Source: Bacteroidia bacterium
GTDB taxonomy: Bacteria; Bacteroidota; Bacteroidia; B-17B0; Aurantibacillaceae
Reading direction: 5' to 3'
Assembly: GCA_026415195.1 (NCBI GenBank)
Contig: JAOAHO010000017.1
Location: 1 to 50,040, forward strand
Length of the DNA: 50,040 nt
The position numbers and the translations under genes were made by a program. Below are positions 1 to 9,448 of this stretch, piece after piece (position 1 is the first letter of the stretch; every line of letters starts with the position of its first letter). The notes under the pieces were generated by a model that had not been told where the DNA came from, ran no database searches, and was given only the letters and a program-made list of their open reading frames with translations.

Positions 1-21
1 GGAGATGTGTATAAGAGACAG
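1..21 (+). other. Nextera/Tn5 adapter remnant at contig edge
   Basis: Bases 3-21 are an exact copy of the 19-bp Tn5 mosaic end used in Nextera libraries (AGATGTGTATAAGAGACAG). The two G's before it also agree with the read-2 adapter version. This is library-preparation sequence left on the end of an assembled contig, not genomic DNA, so the natural sequence starts at about base 22. Confidence 0.93.
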
Positions 22-115
22 TATATGGATTCATCATAAGTTGAGAACCAGTTGTTTTTACCGCTTTTATTGCGGTCTTTATGGAATTCAGCAAATCAGA
101 GATTAAAACCATCCC

Positions 116-2875
116 TTGTTCCCACTTATCAAAGGGTATCAAGTTAGCTTCCTGGCCTGGACCACAACTCCCTGGACACTTCCATCCAATACCGCCCTTG
201 CCGTGGGGCCTGAAATAGACTATGTATGCGCTTGCGTTATTCATCCCATTTACCAAAAACCCGTCAACATTATTCTTGCACAGGAACGCTTTTCGGCCTA
301 CATCAAAGGATCAGAAGTAAAAAGCGAATCGGAAATCAAATATGACAAAGACAAAAAAACCTTTTCCTACTTCATCAGGTTTCGTTGCAAGGGTAAAGAC
401 TTGGAAGGATTAAAGTATGAACAACTTTTGACGTTTGTCAAACCGGAAGGTAAAGCTTTTGAAGTACTTTGCGGTGAATTTGTGACCACGGAAGACGGCA
501 CAGGCATTGTTCATATTGCCCCCTCGTTTGGGGCCGACGACTTTAAGGTAGCAAAAAAGTATGGTATTGCTGCGTTAACATTGGTAGATAAAAGAGGCAG
601 GTTTTTACCCGAGGTAAGTGATGGTGTTTTCCTTTTTGGTGATGAATATGTTAAAGAAGCCTACCTCACCGAAGAAGAAAAAAAACAATCCTTATTAAAA
701 CAAAAGGAGACTCTGGAAAAATCCGGTAAAATCAAAGAACTCAAGGAATATCTGAGCGTTGACGAACGCATCGTTCTTAAGTTGCAGTCAGAGGGAAAAT
801 TGTTTAAAAAAGAAATATACGAACATAATTACCCACATTGTTGGCGAACCGACAAGCCCGTTCTTTACTATCCGCTCGATTCTTGGTTTGTTAAAACCAC
901 CGCATGTAAGGAAAGGATGGTGGAGTTGAACAAAACCATTCGGTGGAAACCGGAAGCAACCGGAACGGGAAGGTTTGGCCATTGGCTTGAAAACCTCAAC
1001 GATTGGAACCTCTCCCGTTCACGTTTTTGGGGAATTCCCATCCCGATTTGGACAAGCGAAGATGGCCAGGAACAAATTTGCATAGGATCAGTTGAAGAGT
1101 TGTATGCTGAAATTCAAAATGCCATCAGTAAAGGATTTATGAAAGAAAATCCACTAAAGGGGTTTGTGACGGGGGATTTTTCAAATGAAAATTATGCCAG
1201 GTTTGATCTTCATAAACCCTATGTGGATGAAATCGTATTAGAGAAAAACGGAAAAAAACTGTTTCGTGAGCCCGATTTGTTGGATGTATGGTTCGATAGC
1301 GGGGCAATGCCCTATGCTCAGTGGCATTATCCTTTCGAAAACAAAGATTACATTGATAGCAAAATAAAATTTCCTGCCGATTTCATAGCCGAAGGCGTGG
1401 ATCAGACCCGCGGATGGTTTTATACACTGCACGCCATTTCGGCCATGGTCTTCGATTCAGTAGCTTTTAAAAACGTGGTATCTAACGGGTTGGTATTGGA
1501 TAAAAACGGCAATAAAATGAGCAAACGACTGGGTAATGCCGTAGATCCCTTTGATGCCATTACGAAATATGGCCCTGATGCCATCCGCTGGTACATGATT
1601 TCCAATGCCGCCCCATGGGAAAACTTAAAATTTGACATTTCGGGAGTTCAGGAAGTGCAAAGAAAGTTTTTTGGAACCCTCTTCAATACTTATTCCTTTT
1701 TTGCACTTTATGCTAATGTGGATAATTACTCCTATTCTGGTGAAATTCCTTTGTCCCAACGAACCGAAATGGATCGATGGATTATTTCATGTTTGCATTC
1801 TTTGATTAAAAACGTTGAAGAAGCCTATGAGAATTTCGAACCTCATCGGGCAACCCGATTCATGGAATTTTTTCTGGACGATCAGTTAAGCAACTGGTAT
1901 GTAAGATTGTCAAGAAAACGTTTTTGGAAAGGAGAATTAACACAAGACAAAAAAGCTGCTTATGAGACGCTGTATGAATGCTTGCTTGTCCTTTCAAAAT
2001 TAATAAGCCCAGTGGCCCCCTTTTTTTCCGAGTGGCTTTATCAAAATCTGCGATCGGCCGAGGGCGAGTCGGTTCATTTATCATCGTTTCCGGCTTTTGC
2101 CAATGAGTGCATCGACCGACAACTGGAAAAACGCATGGACCTTGCCATGCAATGCGCATCCATGGCCTTGTCTGTAAGGAAAAGAGAAAAAATCAAAGTT
2201 AGGCAGCCGCTTCAAAAAATTAAAATTGCCTTGCCCGAAAGCATTAATAAAGAAGACCTGCTGGCGGTTAAAGATGTACTGCTTTCTGAAATAAATGTAA
2301 AGGAAATGGAAATTGTGGATGAAAACGACCCTAATGTGGTTAAAACCATCAAACCAAACTTTAAGTTGCTGGGTAAAAAATTAGGTCCTTACATGAAGCT
2401 TTTTGCCGAGGATTGTCAAAAAAATGCCGCTAAAATACTTTCGGAAATCGCCTCAAAAAAATCTTACGATTTTAAAACTGATGAAGGGATTATCCCGATT
2501 TCAGAAGAAGAAATTGAAGTTGTTCCGGTAGATTTGCCGGGATGGAAGGTGGTGCATCAGAACCAAATTACCATTGCGCTGGATGTTCAAAGGAACGAAA
2601 ACCTTATTCATGAAGGGCTTGCGCGGGAACTTGTTAACCGGGTTCAAAACATTAGAAAAGATAGCGGATTTGAAGTTACCGACAAAATACGAATTTCCAT
2701 AGAAGGACCGGAAATGATTAAAAAAGCCGTAGAAAAGCATAAAAACTATATTTGCGGCGAAACCTTGGCTGAAAACATTATATTTGTGCAAAATAACGAA
2801 TGGACCGAAAATTCATCTTCCACAATAGAATTAGATGAAAACCTTACGGTAAAAATGAGCGTAAAAAAAATTTAA
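116..2875 (+). CDS. ileS: Isoleucyl-tRNA synthetase, 5'-truncated
   Basis: Class I aminoacyl-tRNA synthetase that charges tRNA-Ile in the cytoplasm. Visible in order: the start of the editing (CP1) domain with WTTTPWTLPSN, the catalytic-domain stretches NWNLSRSRFWGIPIP and DVWFDSGAMPY, GVDQTRGWFYTLH, the KMSKS loop as KMSKR (residues 467-471 of this reading), the anticodon-binding region, and the long C-terminal tail usual in Bacteroidota. About 200 N-terminal residues, including the HIGH motif, are missing. The TTG at 116 is not a real start: a TAA at 104-106 closes this frame. Restoring one A to the AAAA run at 105-108 would join it to frame 3 (VFMEFSKSEIK upstream), so a homopolymer error near the contig edge is likely. 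It is followed 12 bp later by the dksA-like gene, a common Bacteroidota order. Confidence 0.95.
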   Translation: MFPLIKGYQVSFLAWTTTPWTLPSNTALAVGPEIDYVCACVIHPIYQKPVNIILAQERFSAYIKGSEVKSESEIKYDKDKKTFSYFIRFRCKGKDLEGLKYEQLLTFVKPEGKAFEVLCGEFVTTEDGTGIVHIAPSFGADDFKVAKKYGIAALTLVDKRGRFLPEVSDGVFLFGDEYVKEAYLTEEEKKQSLLKQKETLEKSGKIKELKEYLSVDERIVLKLQSEGKLFKKEIYEHNYPHCWRTDKPVLYYPLDSWFVKTTACKERMVELNKTIRWKPEATGTGRFGHWLENLNDWNLSRSRFWGIPIPIWTSEDGQEQICIGSVEELYAEIQNAISKGFMKENPLKGFVTGDFSNENYARFDLHKPYVDEIVLEKNGKKLFREPDLLDVWFDSGAMPYAQWHYPFENKDYIDSKIKFPADFIAEGVDQTRGWFYTLHAISAMVFDSVAFKNVVSNGLVLDKNGNKMSKRLGNAVDPFDAITKYGPDAIRWYMISNAAPWENLKFDISGVQEVQRKFFGTLFNTYSFFALYANVDNYSYSGEIPLSQRTEMDRWIISCLHSLIKNVEEAYENFEPHRATRFMEFFLDDQLSNWYVRLSRKRFWKGELTQDKKAAYETLYECLLVLSKLISPVAPFFSEWLYQNLRSAEGESVHLSSFPAFANECIDRQLEKRMDLAMQCASMALSVRKREKIKVRQPLQKIKIALPESINKEDLLAVKDVLLSEINVKEMEIVDENDPNVVKTIKPNFKLLGKKLGPYMKLFAEDCQKNAAKILSEIASKKSYDFKTDEGIIPISEEEIEVVPVDLPGWKVVHQNQITIALDVQRNENLIHEGLARELVNRVQNIRKDSGFEVTDKIRISIEGPEMIKKAVEKHKNYICGETLAENIIFVQNNEWTENSSSTIELDENLTVKMSVKKI

Positions 2876-2887
2876 AAATTAAGGATT

Positions 2888-3961
2888 ATGGCAAAAAAGA
2901 ACAAAAAAGAAAAAACAAAAAATAAATCGGTTAAAAAAGCCGAAACAAAAAAAACCGTTAAAACAAAGTCCGCTTCCAAAAAATCTAAAGAAGTTAAAAA
3001 GAAAACCACATCCTCCACAATGAAAAAGACAGCCGACTCTGCCAAAAAAGCCAAACAGTCAAAACTCTCTTCAAATAATAAAAAAGAAGTTATTAAAGAA
3101 AAAAAATCCGAATCAAAAAAAATAAAAGCAAAAAAAGCAAGCCCGGCGGCCAAGTCTTCGGTTAAAGACGCAAAAAGAAACCCTAATTCTGGTTCTTCCG
3201 TTATCAATAAGATTTTACCCAAACCCGACCCAAAGAAAAAGAAAGCGGTATTTGACGTGGAGGACGAAGATTTGACCATAGCCATGGAACTGGAAAAAAC
3301 CGAAATTGTTGATCCTGAAGCCGGCGAAATTGAAGATGTGCCCATTCCTGATATTGATGTTGCCGATCCGATTGACGATGATGATTTTGAGGACGATGCC
3401 ATCGATTTGGTGCCGGAAAAAAGAGGCAGGGGCAGGAAGAAAAAAGCGGAACAAAAGGCTCAGCCCGGCAAGATCACCAGTATGGAATCTTACATTCGTA
3501 ATCGTCCGCTCCAGATCGATGTTACTAAACCCTTACTGAAACCTAAAAAGGAAGAACAACCTAAGCCTTTTATTGGAAAAGAAGACAACAGAACCAGGTA
3601 TTCTGATAAAGAACTGGCTGAATTCAAGGAAATCATACTGAAAAAACTGGCAGAGGCCCAAAATGATTACGAACAACTTAAGCAACAAATTAACAATGAA
3701 GATGATCATGGCACTGATGACACCTCGCCGACGTTCAAATTGATGGAAGACGGCAGTGAGCTCATGACCAAAGAAGAACTTACACGTTTGGCACTACGTC
3801 AGGAAAAATATATCACTGCTTTAAAAAATGCTTTAATCAGAATAGAAAATAAAACCTATGGCATTTGCAGGGCAACCGGAAAATTGATTCCAAAAGAAAG
3901 GCTCAGGGTGGTGCCGCACGCCACTTTAAGTATTGACGCCAAACTGAATCAGAACGATTAA
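2888..3961 (+). CDS. TraR/DksA-family protein with long lysine-rich and acidic N-terminal extension
   Basis: The last 120 residues or so are the standard Bacteroidota TraR/DksA-like domain: a coiled-coil segment, DTSPTFKLMEDG, then YGICRATGKLIPKERL. Only one cysteine of the usual four-cysteine zinc finger remains, as in other Bacteroidota members known to me. Relatives bind RNA polymerase through its secondary channel; that role here is inferred. The usual length is about 125 residues, but this protein has 357. Residues 1-110 are a Lys/Ser/Thr/Ala-rich tail like histone H1 C-termini. Residues 115-180 are strongly acidic (EDED, DDDDFEDD) and are followed by an AT-hook-like KRGRGRKKK. It starts at ATG 2888 after an AAGG. 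It lies between ileS and lspA, probably in one transcript. Confidence 0.85.
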   Translation: MAKKNKKEKTKNKSVKKAETKKTVKTKSASKKSKEVKKKTTSSTMKKTADSAKKAKQSKLSSNNKKEVIKEKKSESKKIKAKKASPAAKSSVKDAKRNPNSGSSVINKILPKPDPKKKKAVFDVEDEDLTIAMELEKTEIVDPEAGEIEDVPIPDIDVADPIDDDDFEDDAIDLVPEKRGRGRKKKAEQKAQPGKITSMESYIRNRPLQIDVTKPLLKPKKEEQPKPFIGKEDNRTRYSDKELAEFKEIILKKLAEAQNDYEQLKQQINNEDDHGTDDTSPTFKLMEDGSELMTKEELTRLALRQEKYITALKNALIRIENKTYGICRATGKLIPKERLRVVPHATLSIDAKLNQND

Positions 3962-3983
3962 TGTTTTTTTCATTCTCGTTTAA

Positions 3984-4643
3984 ATGAAAAAAAAAGCCGC
4001 CTTTTTTTTCTTTCTTATTTTGGCTTTGGTGGCGCTGGATCAATGGATTAAAATTTACATCAAGCTTAATTATCCGCTGGGTGAAGTAAGGCGTTTTGCC
4101 GACTGGTTTATCATTCATTTTACGGAAAATCCGGGAATGGCTTTTGGAATGGAATGGGGGGGGAGGGCAGGAAAAATTGCCTTGTCTGTTTTCAGATTGC
4201 TGGCAAGCATTGTGGGAATAGTATATTTGCGATATATCATAATTAAAAATTTTCCTGTTACTTACGTGTTTTCCCTTTCCTTGATTTTAGCCGGGACAAT
4301 AGGGAACATCCTCGATTCCGTGTTCTATGGAGTATTATTTACTGAAAGCACCGAATGGTCGGTGGCCGGGTGGGCCGGTCCAAATCCCGGCTACGCCGGA
4401 TGGCTGGAGGGCCATGTGGTGGACATGTTTTACTTCCCAATTATTAGTGGTTACTACCCGTCGTGGGTGCCATTTGTGGGCGGACAGGAGTTCTTGTTTT
4501 TCAGATTTATATTCAATTTGGCAGACGCATGTATTTCCGTAGGCGTGTTTTTATTGATACTATTCCAAAAAAATAATTCAGAAAAGAAGCCGGGGGCAGA
4601 ACAAAAAAAGGATTATTCCGTAAATCATAACATTTCCTCCTGA
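3984..4643 (+). CDS. lspA: Lipoprotein signal peptidase (signal peptidase II)
   Basis: Inner-membrane aspartyl protease that removes signal peptides from prolipoproteins. The 219-residue protein has an N-terminal membrane segment starting KKKAAFFFFLILALVALD, further hydrophobic segments, the first catalytic Asp in GNILDSVFYG and the second in FNLADACISVG. About 33 residues lie between the NxxD motif and GHVVDMFYFP, where enterobacterial LspA has almost none; this insertion is usual in Bacteroidota. The many lipoproteins in this window are its expected substrates. It starts 22 bp after the dksA-like gene, with hemH following 22 bp later. Confidence 0.95.
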   Translation: MKKKAAFFFFLILALVALDQWIKIYIKLNYPLGEVRRFADWFIIHFTENPGMAFGMEWGGRAGKIALSVFRLLASIVGIVYLRYIIIKNFPVTYVFSLSLILAGTIGNILDSVFYGVLFTESTEWSVAGWAGPNPGYAGWLEGHVVDMFYFPIISGYYPSWVPFVGGQEFLFFRFIFNLADACISVGVFLLILFQKNNSEKKPGAEQKKDYSVNHNISS

Positions 4644-4665
4644 ATGAAAACCGGCTGAAAATGAA

Positions 4666-5691
4666 ATGAAAAAAAAAGCAGCTCTTTTAATTAATCTTGG
4701 TTCGCCTGAATCGCCTGCTGTTAGTAAGGTAGGAAACTATTTGAAAGAATTTTTGAACGATCCTCGTGTTATTGATATTCCTCAACCCTGGAGGTGGATA
4801 TTGGTCAATTTGTTTATCATTCCTTTACGAAAATTCAATAGTGCCAAACTTTATAAATCTATATGGACAGAAAAAGGTTCTCCTTTAATCGTATATACCG
4901 AATCACTTGTGGCTCGGTTACAGGAAATGGCCGACAAAATTCAACCGCAGCTCGTTTTCGATTATGCCATGCGCTACGGAAAACCCACAATTCATGATAA
5001 ACTGCACGAACTTTGCGGTAATTCATCGGAAATTCTTCTTTTTCCGTTATATCCCCAGTATGCCTCTTCTACCACGGCATCGTGCCTTGATGAAGCTTTT
5101 TCCTTTTTTAAAGAAAGACAAGCCCATGTTCCCGTAAAAACAATTTCTTTCTTTTTTCACTTGAATTTTTACATCAACGCCAAAGCAGAGCTGATTCAGC
5201 GGTATCATCCTCATCAGTTTGATGCTGTAATCTTCAGTTACCACGGATTGCCCAACAGGCAAATTAAAAAATGTTCCCTGGAACAAAACTACTGTTGCTT
5301 TTCACAACATTGTTGCGAAAGCTGGGGAGAAAAAAATTATTTTTGTTATAAAGCACAATGCCACCGCACCACACGCCTTTTGGCAACAAAAGCCAACATT
5401 CCGGTCGAAAAATGTTATACCGCTTTCCAGAGCCGCCTTTCCAACGATTGGCTTGAACCCTTCACCGACAGAACGCTTGTTGAATTGGCTCAAAGCGGCA
5501 AAAAAAGTGTTTTGGTGGTTTCTCCTGCCTTTGTTTCCGATTGCCTTGAAACCATTCACGAACTGGGCGTGGAGTACAAAGCGTTGTTTCTGCAAAACGG
5601 AGGGGAAAAATATGAGTGGGTGAGGGCTTTAAACGACGAAGACGTTTGGGTGAAAAACTTGTTTGAATTTATAATCAGTCAGCTTAAATAA
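4666..5691 (+). CDS. hemH: Ferrochelatase
   Basis: Inserts ferrous iron into protoporphyrin IX (or acts on coproporphyrin III in the alternative route) in heme synthesis. The 341 residues match the family length. Seen: N-terminal LLINLGSPESPAV, the FSYHGLPNRQ motif with the catalytic His, and CLETIHELG near the C-terminus with the conserved Glu. A cysteine-rich stretch (CSLEQNYCCFSQHCCESW, then CYKAQC) sits in the middle and might bind metal. Two ATGs lie close together (4661 and 4666); only 4666 is in frame. Last gene of the ileS-dksA-lspA-hemH run, converging on murF-alr. Confidence 0.95.
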   Translation: MKKKAALLINLGSPESPAVSKVGNYLKEFLNDPRVIDIPQPWRWILVNLFIIPLRKFNSAKLYKSIWTEKGSPLIVYTESLVARLQEMADKIQPQLVFDYAMRYGKPTIHDKLHELCGNSSEILLFPLYPQYASSTTASCLDEAFSFFKERQAHVPVKTISFFFHLNFYINAKAELIQRYHPHQFDAVIFSYHGLPNRQIKKCSLEQNYCCFSQHCCESWGEKNYFCYKAQCHRTTRLLATKANIPVEKCYTAFQSRLSNDWLEPFTDRTLVELAQSGKKSVLVVSPAFVSDCLETIHELGVEYKALFLQNGGEKYEWVRALNDEDVWVKNLFEFIISQLK

Positions 5692-5751
5692 TTTGCTCTG
5701 ACGCTGATGAGGGAGTTCAATGGTTGTGGATATTGTTGCAGAATTTTTTTG

Positions 5752-8238
5752 TTATTCATAAACATAAACTCTTTTAACTCTTGAGGATATAGAAGAGATG
5801 ATTTCATAAGGAATTGTATTTGCTTTATCACAAAGAGCTTGAAGTTCTTCCAAATTTTCGAAGATAATTGCTTCATCATTTTCTTCAACGGCATCCCGGC
5901 CCACGTTAACCATGCACATATCCATGCAGACATTTCCTACAACCGGATAATATTTACCTTTTATCTTCAGACAGGCGTTACCGTTTCCGTATATCCTTGA
6001 AAATCCATCGGCATATCCTACCGGTAATGTGGCTATTCGCGTGTTTTCTCCAGAAACAAAGCGCCTTCCGTAACCCACAGTTTCGTTTTTTTCAAGAAAG
6101 TGAATTTGAGACACATGGGTTTTCCATCGAAGGGCGAACGATAAGGCGTGATTTCCGAATTTACAAGCCGGGATGCCATACAAACCAATGCCTAGGCGAA
6201 CCATGTTGGCGTGTGCCCAGGGGAACCGGATTGTTCCGGCTGTGTTACAGATGTGTATAAGAAAATCCCTTTTAAGGACATTTTTCATTTCCTCCGAGGC
6301 CTGTAGTAACGCCTCCCATTGCTTTTTAGAAAAAGCATCGTGTTCCGGATTTTCAGAAGCAACAAAATGGCTGAATACCGATTCAACGGAAATCCCTTGC
6401 AGTTCTTTGATTTTTTGTGCAAGCAAAGATGCATCCGAAGGTTTGAAGCCAAGCCGTACCATGCCTGTATCGAACTCAATGTGTATGCGTAAAGGATCTT
6501 CTGCTGAAAGCAAATAGGAAAAGCGTTTGATTTTTTCCAAACCTGAAAATGAATAAATCACCGGTTCTAAATTGTGTTCTATGCACATTTCCCAACCTTC
6601 ATCTTCAGGGTTCATCACCATTATAGGAAGATGAATCCCCGATTTGCGCAGTTCGGCACCCTCATCGGCAAAAGCCACAGCTAAGTAATTTACCCCACAT
6701 TGCTGAAGAAATAAGGCAAGCTCAGTATTTCCTGTCCCATATCCCATGGCTTTAACCATGGCCATGATTTTAGTTTTTTCCCCAATGAGGGAGCGAAAAA
6801 AGTTCAGGTTTTGCCGGATTTTTTCAGGGTAAATTTCCAGAGTGGTCTGATGTGTTTTTAATGTGACTTCCTTAACAATTTGTTCTAATGCGTATTTACG
6901 GGCGCCTTTTATAAGCACAACAGCATTGGATAATGCATGTAACCATTCATTTTTTTTCCGAAGAAATTCTTGTGTGTCACCAAACACTTCATAACCGGGA
7001 TGTTCAGCCAGCTTGCTATCCTTGAAAAATTTACCAATAAGAAAAGTTTTTTCTATTACACCCGAAGGCAAATGATTTTCCAGAAAATCCTCCATGGCGG
7101 CATTAGAAACTCCCGAAGGATCAAATTCACTTAATATTAATATTTTTTTTTTCGATTTTCCTGCTTGTTTGTAAAGAACATTGAGTGCAATTTTTAACGA
7201 ATCGGGGTCCGAAGAATAATAATCATGAATCAGGGTGCTGTTTTGTATGCCTTTGGTAACATCAAGCCGTGTTTGAATAACAGGCAGCGAGGGAATTTTC
7301 TGCAGTACACCGGGCAATAATCGAGGGTAATGGGAGTGAATAAATGCTATGCACGAAGCTAAATTACGAATACTTGCATCGTCAGTATGTGTTAGCGGAA
7401 GTTCAATTGTCTGATGATCGGGGCATGTCAGCTCGAGTATTTTCTTCTCATGGCAAATAGCGGTATCATAACGATAATCGGCTTTGGAATGTTCGGAAAT
7501 GGTAATAAAGTTGTTTTTTTGAGGAGTGTGGTTTTCAAATAAATGCCATCGGTTTTCAGGAATGTGCAGTAAGGCTTTTTGGCAATTTCTGAAAAGCGAA
7601 ATTTTTTCTTCCCACTTTTCTGTTTCAGTTGAAAAACCTTCTGCATGTGCTTCTCCAAACCATGTGAGTATTCCAAAATCGGGCTGAATCATGTGTTCCA
7701 GACAAGCCATTTCCCCACGACAGGAAATGCCGGCTTCTATAATGCTTAATTCGTAGTTTTTTTTGATTTGCAAGATGCTGAGCGGAACACCCAAACGGGA
7801 ATTATAACTTCTGGGGCTTCTGAAAGTATTTATTTCAGGATTTAACAAATGATACAACCATTCCTTGACGATGGTTTTTCCATTGCTGCCCGTGATACCC
7901 AGGAAGGGCCAATGGCAATTTTTCCGATGGTAGGCCGCCATGGCCTGCAGGCCGGTAAGCACATGGCTCACCCATAAGAAATGCGCGTCCGCCTTATAAG
8001 CTTCAACATAACGGAGATCATCAACCATAAACAATTTTACGCCTACTCGGATGAGGTCGCCTATGTAACGATGACCGTCGTTGGTTGCAGTTCGGATGGC
8101 AGCAAACATCACAGGAGTGTTGCGCATCACAAAATCACGGCTGTCGGTCAGTATTTCCACGGGAACCAAATTGCCGTCACCGAAATATTTTCCCGAAAGC
8201 ACTTCTGACCACTCTTTCAGTGAATAGGATTTCGGCAT
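5752..8238 (-). CDS. murF-alr: Bifunctional UDP-MurNAc-tripeptide:D-Ala-D-Ala ligase / alanine racemase
   Basis: Fusion of two peptidoglycan-precursor enzymes, 828 residues. Residues 1 to about 460 are MurF, the ATP-dependent ligase that adds D-Ala-D-Ala: P-loop GITGSNGKT at 114-122, SYNSRLGVPLSIL near 145, and a DPDS motif near 344. Residues about 465-828 are a PLP-dependent alanine racemase that supplies D-alanine: PLP lysine in VKAMGYG (K496), HICNTAGTIRFP, MVRLGIGLYG, and the catalytic Tyr in VGYGRRF (Y723). The fusion is a known Bacteroidota arrangement. It starts 9 bp after tdk and is probably co-transcribed with it. Both halves keep their main catalytic motifs. Confidence 0.96.
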   Translation of the reverse strand: MPKSYSLKEWSEVLSGKYFGDGNLVPVEILTDSRDFVMRNTPVMFAAIRTATNDGHRYIGDLIRVGVKLFMVDDLRYVEAYKADAHFLWVSHVLTGLQAMAAYHRKNCHWPFLGITGSNGKTIVKEWLYHLLNPEINTFRSPRSYNSRLGVPLSILQIKKNYELSIIEAGISCRGEMACLEHMIQPDFGILTWFGEAHAEGFSTETEKWEEKISLFRNCQKALLHIPENRWHLFENHTPQKNNFITISEHSKADYRYDTAICHEKKILELTCPDHQTIELPLTHTDDASIRNLASCIAFIHSHYPRLLPGVLQKIPSLPVIQTRLDVTKGIQNSTLIHDYYSSDPDSLKIALNVLYKQAGKSKKKILILSEFDPSGVSNAAMEDFLENHLPSGVIEKTFLIGKFFKDSKLAEHPGYEVFGDTQEFLRKKNEWLHALSNAVVLIKGARKYALEQIVKEVTLKTHQTTLEIYPEKIRQNLNFFRSLIGEKTKIMAMVKAMGYGTGNTELALFLQQCGVNYLAVAFADEGAELRKSGIHLPIMVMNPEDEGWEMCIEHNLEPVIYSFSGLEKIKRFSYLLSAEDPLRIHIEFDTGMVRLGFKPSDASLLAQKIKELQGISVESVFSHFVASENPEHDAFSKKQWEALLQASEEMKNVLKRDFLIHICNTAGTIRFPWAHANMVRLGIGLYGIPACKFGNHALSFALRWKTHVSQIHFLEKNETVGYGRRFVSGENTRIATLPVGYADGFSRIYGNGNACLKIKGKYYPVVGNVCMDMCMVNVGRDAVEENDEAIIFENLEELQALCDKANTIPYEIISSISSRVKRVYVYE

Positions 8239-8247
8239 TCTATTCTT

Positions 8248-8805
8248 TCATTTTTTATGATAACACCTTCGGCAAAGCGGCATATAGGTTTCGGCCTCGC
8301 CCAGTTCCACTAATTTGTCAGAGGGCGTTTTACGATACGAAATATAAGCCAATTGACCGCATTCCACACATATGGCATGTACCTTCGTTACAAATTCGGC
8401 AATGGCCATCAATTGCGGCATACAACCAAACGGGCGACCCAAATAATCCATATCAAGGCCTGCAACTATAACACGCTTGCCTTCATTAGCTAATTTTTGA
8501 CATACCTCCGTAAGCCCATCATCGAAAAACTGTGCTTCATCAATGCCCACCACCTGAGCATCCTTCGACAACAACAAAATGGTGTTGCTGTGATTTACCG
8601 GAGAACTGACAATTTCCCTTCCCCAATGGCTGACAATTTTAATTTCATCATATCGGGTATCGATAACCGGCTTGAAAATTTCCACACGGAATTTGGCCAA
8701 TTCTGCACGCTTCAGCCGCCGGATCAATTCTTCCGTTTTACCCGAAAACATACTGCCGCAAATCACCTCAATCCACCCCGCCCCTGTATGTTGCGAAACA
8801 TCCAT
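8248..8805 (-). CDS. tdk: Thymidine kinase, type II
   Basis: Phosphorylates thymidine to dTMP in nucleotide salvage. 185 residues, the usual length. Seen: P-loop [13 protein letters not shown] near residue 16, the Walker-B-like [11 protein letters not shown], the lasso-region pattern, and zinc-binding cysteine pairs CVECG and CRRCYHK. First gene of the minus-strand pair tdk-murF/alr. It is divergent from the unnamed gene at 8858, with about 50 bp between the starts. Confidence 0.96.
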   Translation of the reverse strand: MDVSQHTGAGWIEVICGSMFSGKTEELIRRLKRAELAKFRVEIFKPVIDTRYDEIKIVSHWGREIVSSPVNHSNTILLLSKDAQVVGIDEAQFFDDGLTEVCQKLANEGKRVIVAGLDMDYLGRPFGCMPQLMAIAEFVTKVHAICVECGQLAYISYRKTPSDKLVELGEAETYMPLCRRCYHKK

Positions 8806-8857
8806 GATTTTCCGGAAACAATTTTTTTCCCTAACTTACGGAAAATATTTTAAAATA

Positions 8858-9448
8858 ATGCCAGCAGAAAAACAGCTTCAAACGGTAAGGGAAAAAATCG
8901 CCAAAGCATTACCGCTACTGGAAAATTTTCTGCAAGAAAATTATAACCCCACGTCGGAAGAAACCCAACTGCTTAAAAAAAGCCTGGAAGAACTTACCGA
9001 TGAACTAACGGTTTATTTACATTATATTTCTAAAAAAGAAATATCTTCTTCGTTTGACTTACATGCTGCCGTAAGCAAGCTTGCCTCCAATGAATCGGAT
9101 TTTAAAACTGCACAAAAGGAAAGAGCACAAACAACACACGAAAAAGTTCTGAAGCCTGAAAATGAAAAGGAACAAATTATACCGATGGAAGCCACATCCC
9201 ACTCTGTGCCAGCTTCTGTTGATCCTAAGCCCATTCCTCTCAGCATAAACGACCGATACCTGGTGTTAAAAAACCTTTTTAAGAATGAACAATCGGAATG
9301 GAACGCTGCCTGGCAGCAATTTTCTGTTTGTTCAACCAGGGAAGAAATTATCCAATACCTGAATTCCCTGGCGGAACACTACGGATGGAATTTGAAAGAT
9401 CCGGCATACCAATCGCTTGAGCGCGCATGCTTGAAAAAATTTTCATGA
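8858..9448 (+). CDS. Conserved Bacteroidota hypothetical protein
   Basis: 196 residues, function unknown. Residues 1-80 look helical and charged, the middle is low-complexity and probably disordered (PENEKEQIIPMEA...), and the last 65 residues form a small predicted helical domain beginning PLSINDRYLVLKNLF and containing EEIIQYLNSLAEHYGW. I recall similar tails (INDRF...LF...W) in unnamed Bacteroidota proteins, but name no family. The start is ATG 8858; the frame stays open back to 8672, but that part is only the complement of tdk. Its stop overlaps the next start as ATGA, so it is translationally coupled to the M28 peptidase. Confidence 0.75.
   Translation: MPAEKQLQTVREKIAKALPLLENFLQENYNPTSEETQLLKKSLEELTDELTVYLHYISKKEISSSFDLHAAVSKLASNESDFKTAQKERAQTTHEKVLKPENEKEQIIPMEATSHSVPASVDPKPIPLSINDRYLVLKNLFKNEQSEWNAAWQQFSVCSTREEIIQYLNSLAEHYGWNLKDPAYQSLERACLKKFS

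Noticed and set aside
5692-5751. Imperfect hairpin between hemH and murF-alr as a terminator
   Set aside because: Stem is short (TCAGC/GCTGA), the loop is large and the T-run is too far away to support the call.
6249-6262. A 14-base match to the Nextera mosaic end (AGATGTGTATAAGA) inside murF-alr
   Set aside because: The reading frame is continuous and the encoded motif (HICNTAGTIRFP) fits alanine racemases, so I take it as chance and not a join of two contigs. A coverage check would settle it.
8672-8857. Upstream extension of the unnamed gene at 8858
   Set aside because: It is the complement of the tdk coding region and shows no protein-like character; ATG 8858 is the sensible start.
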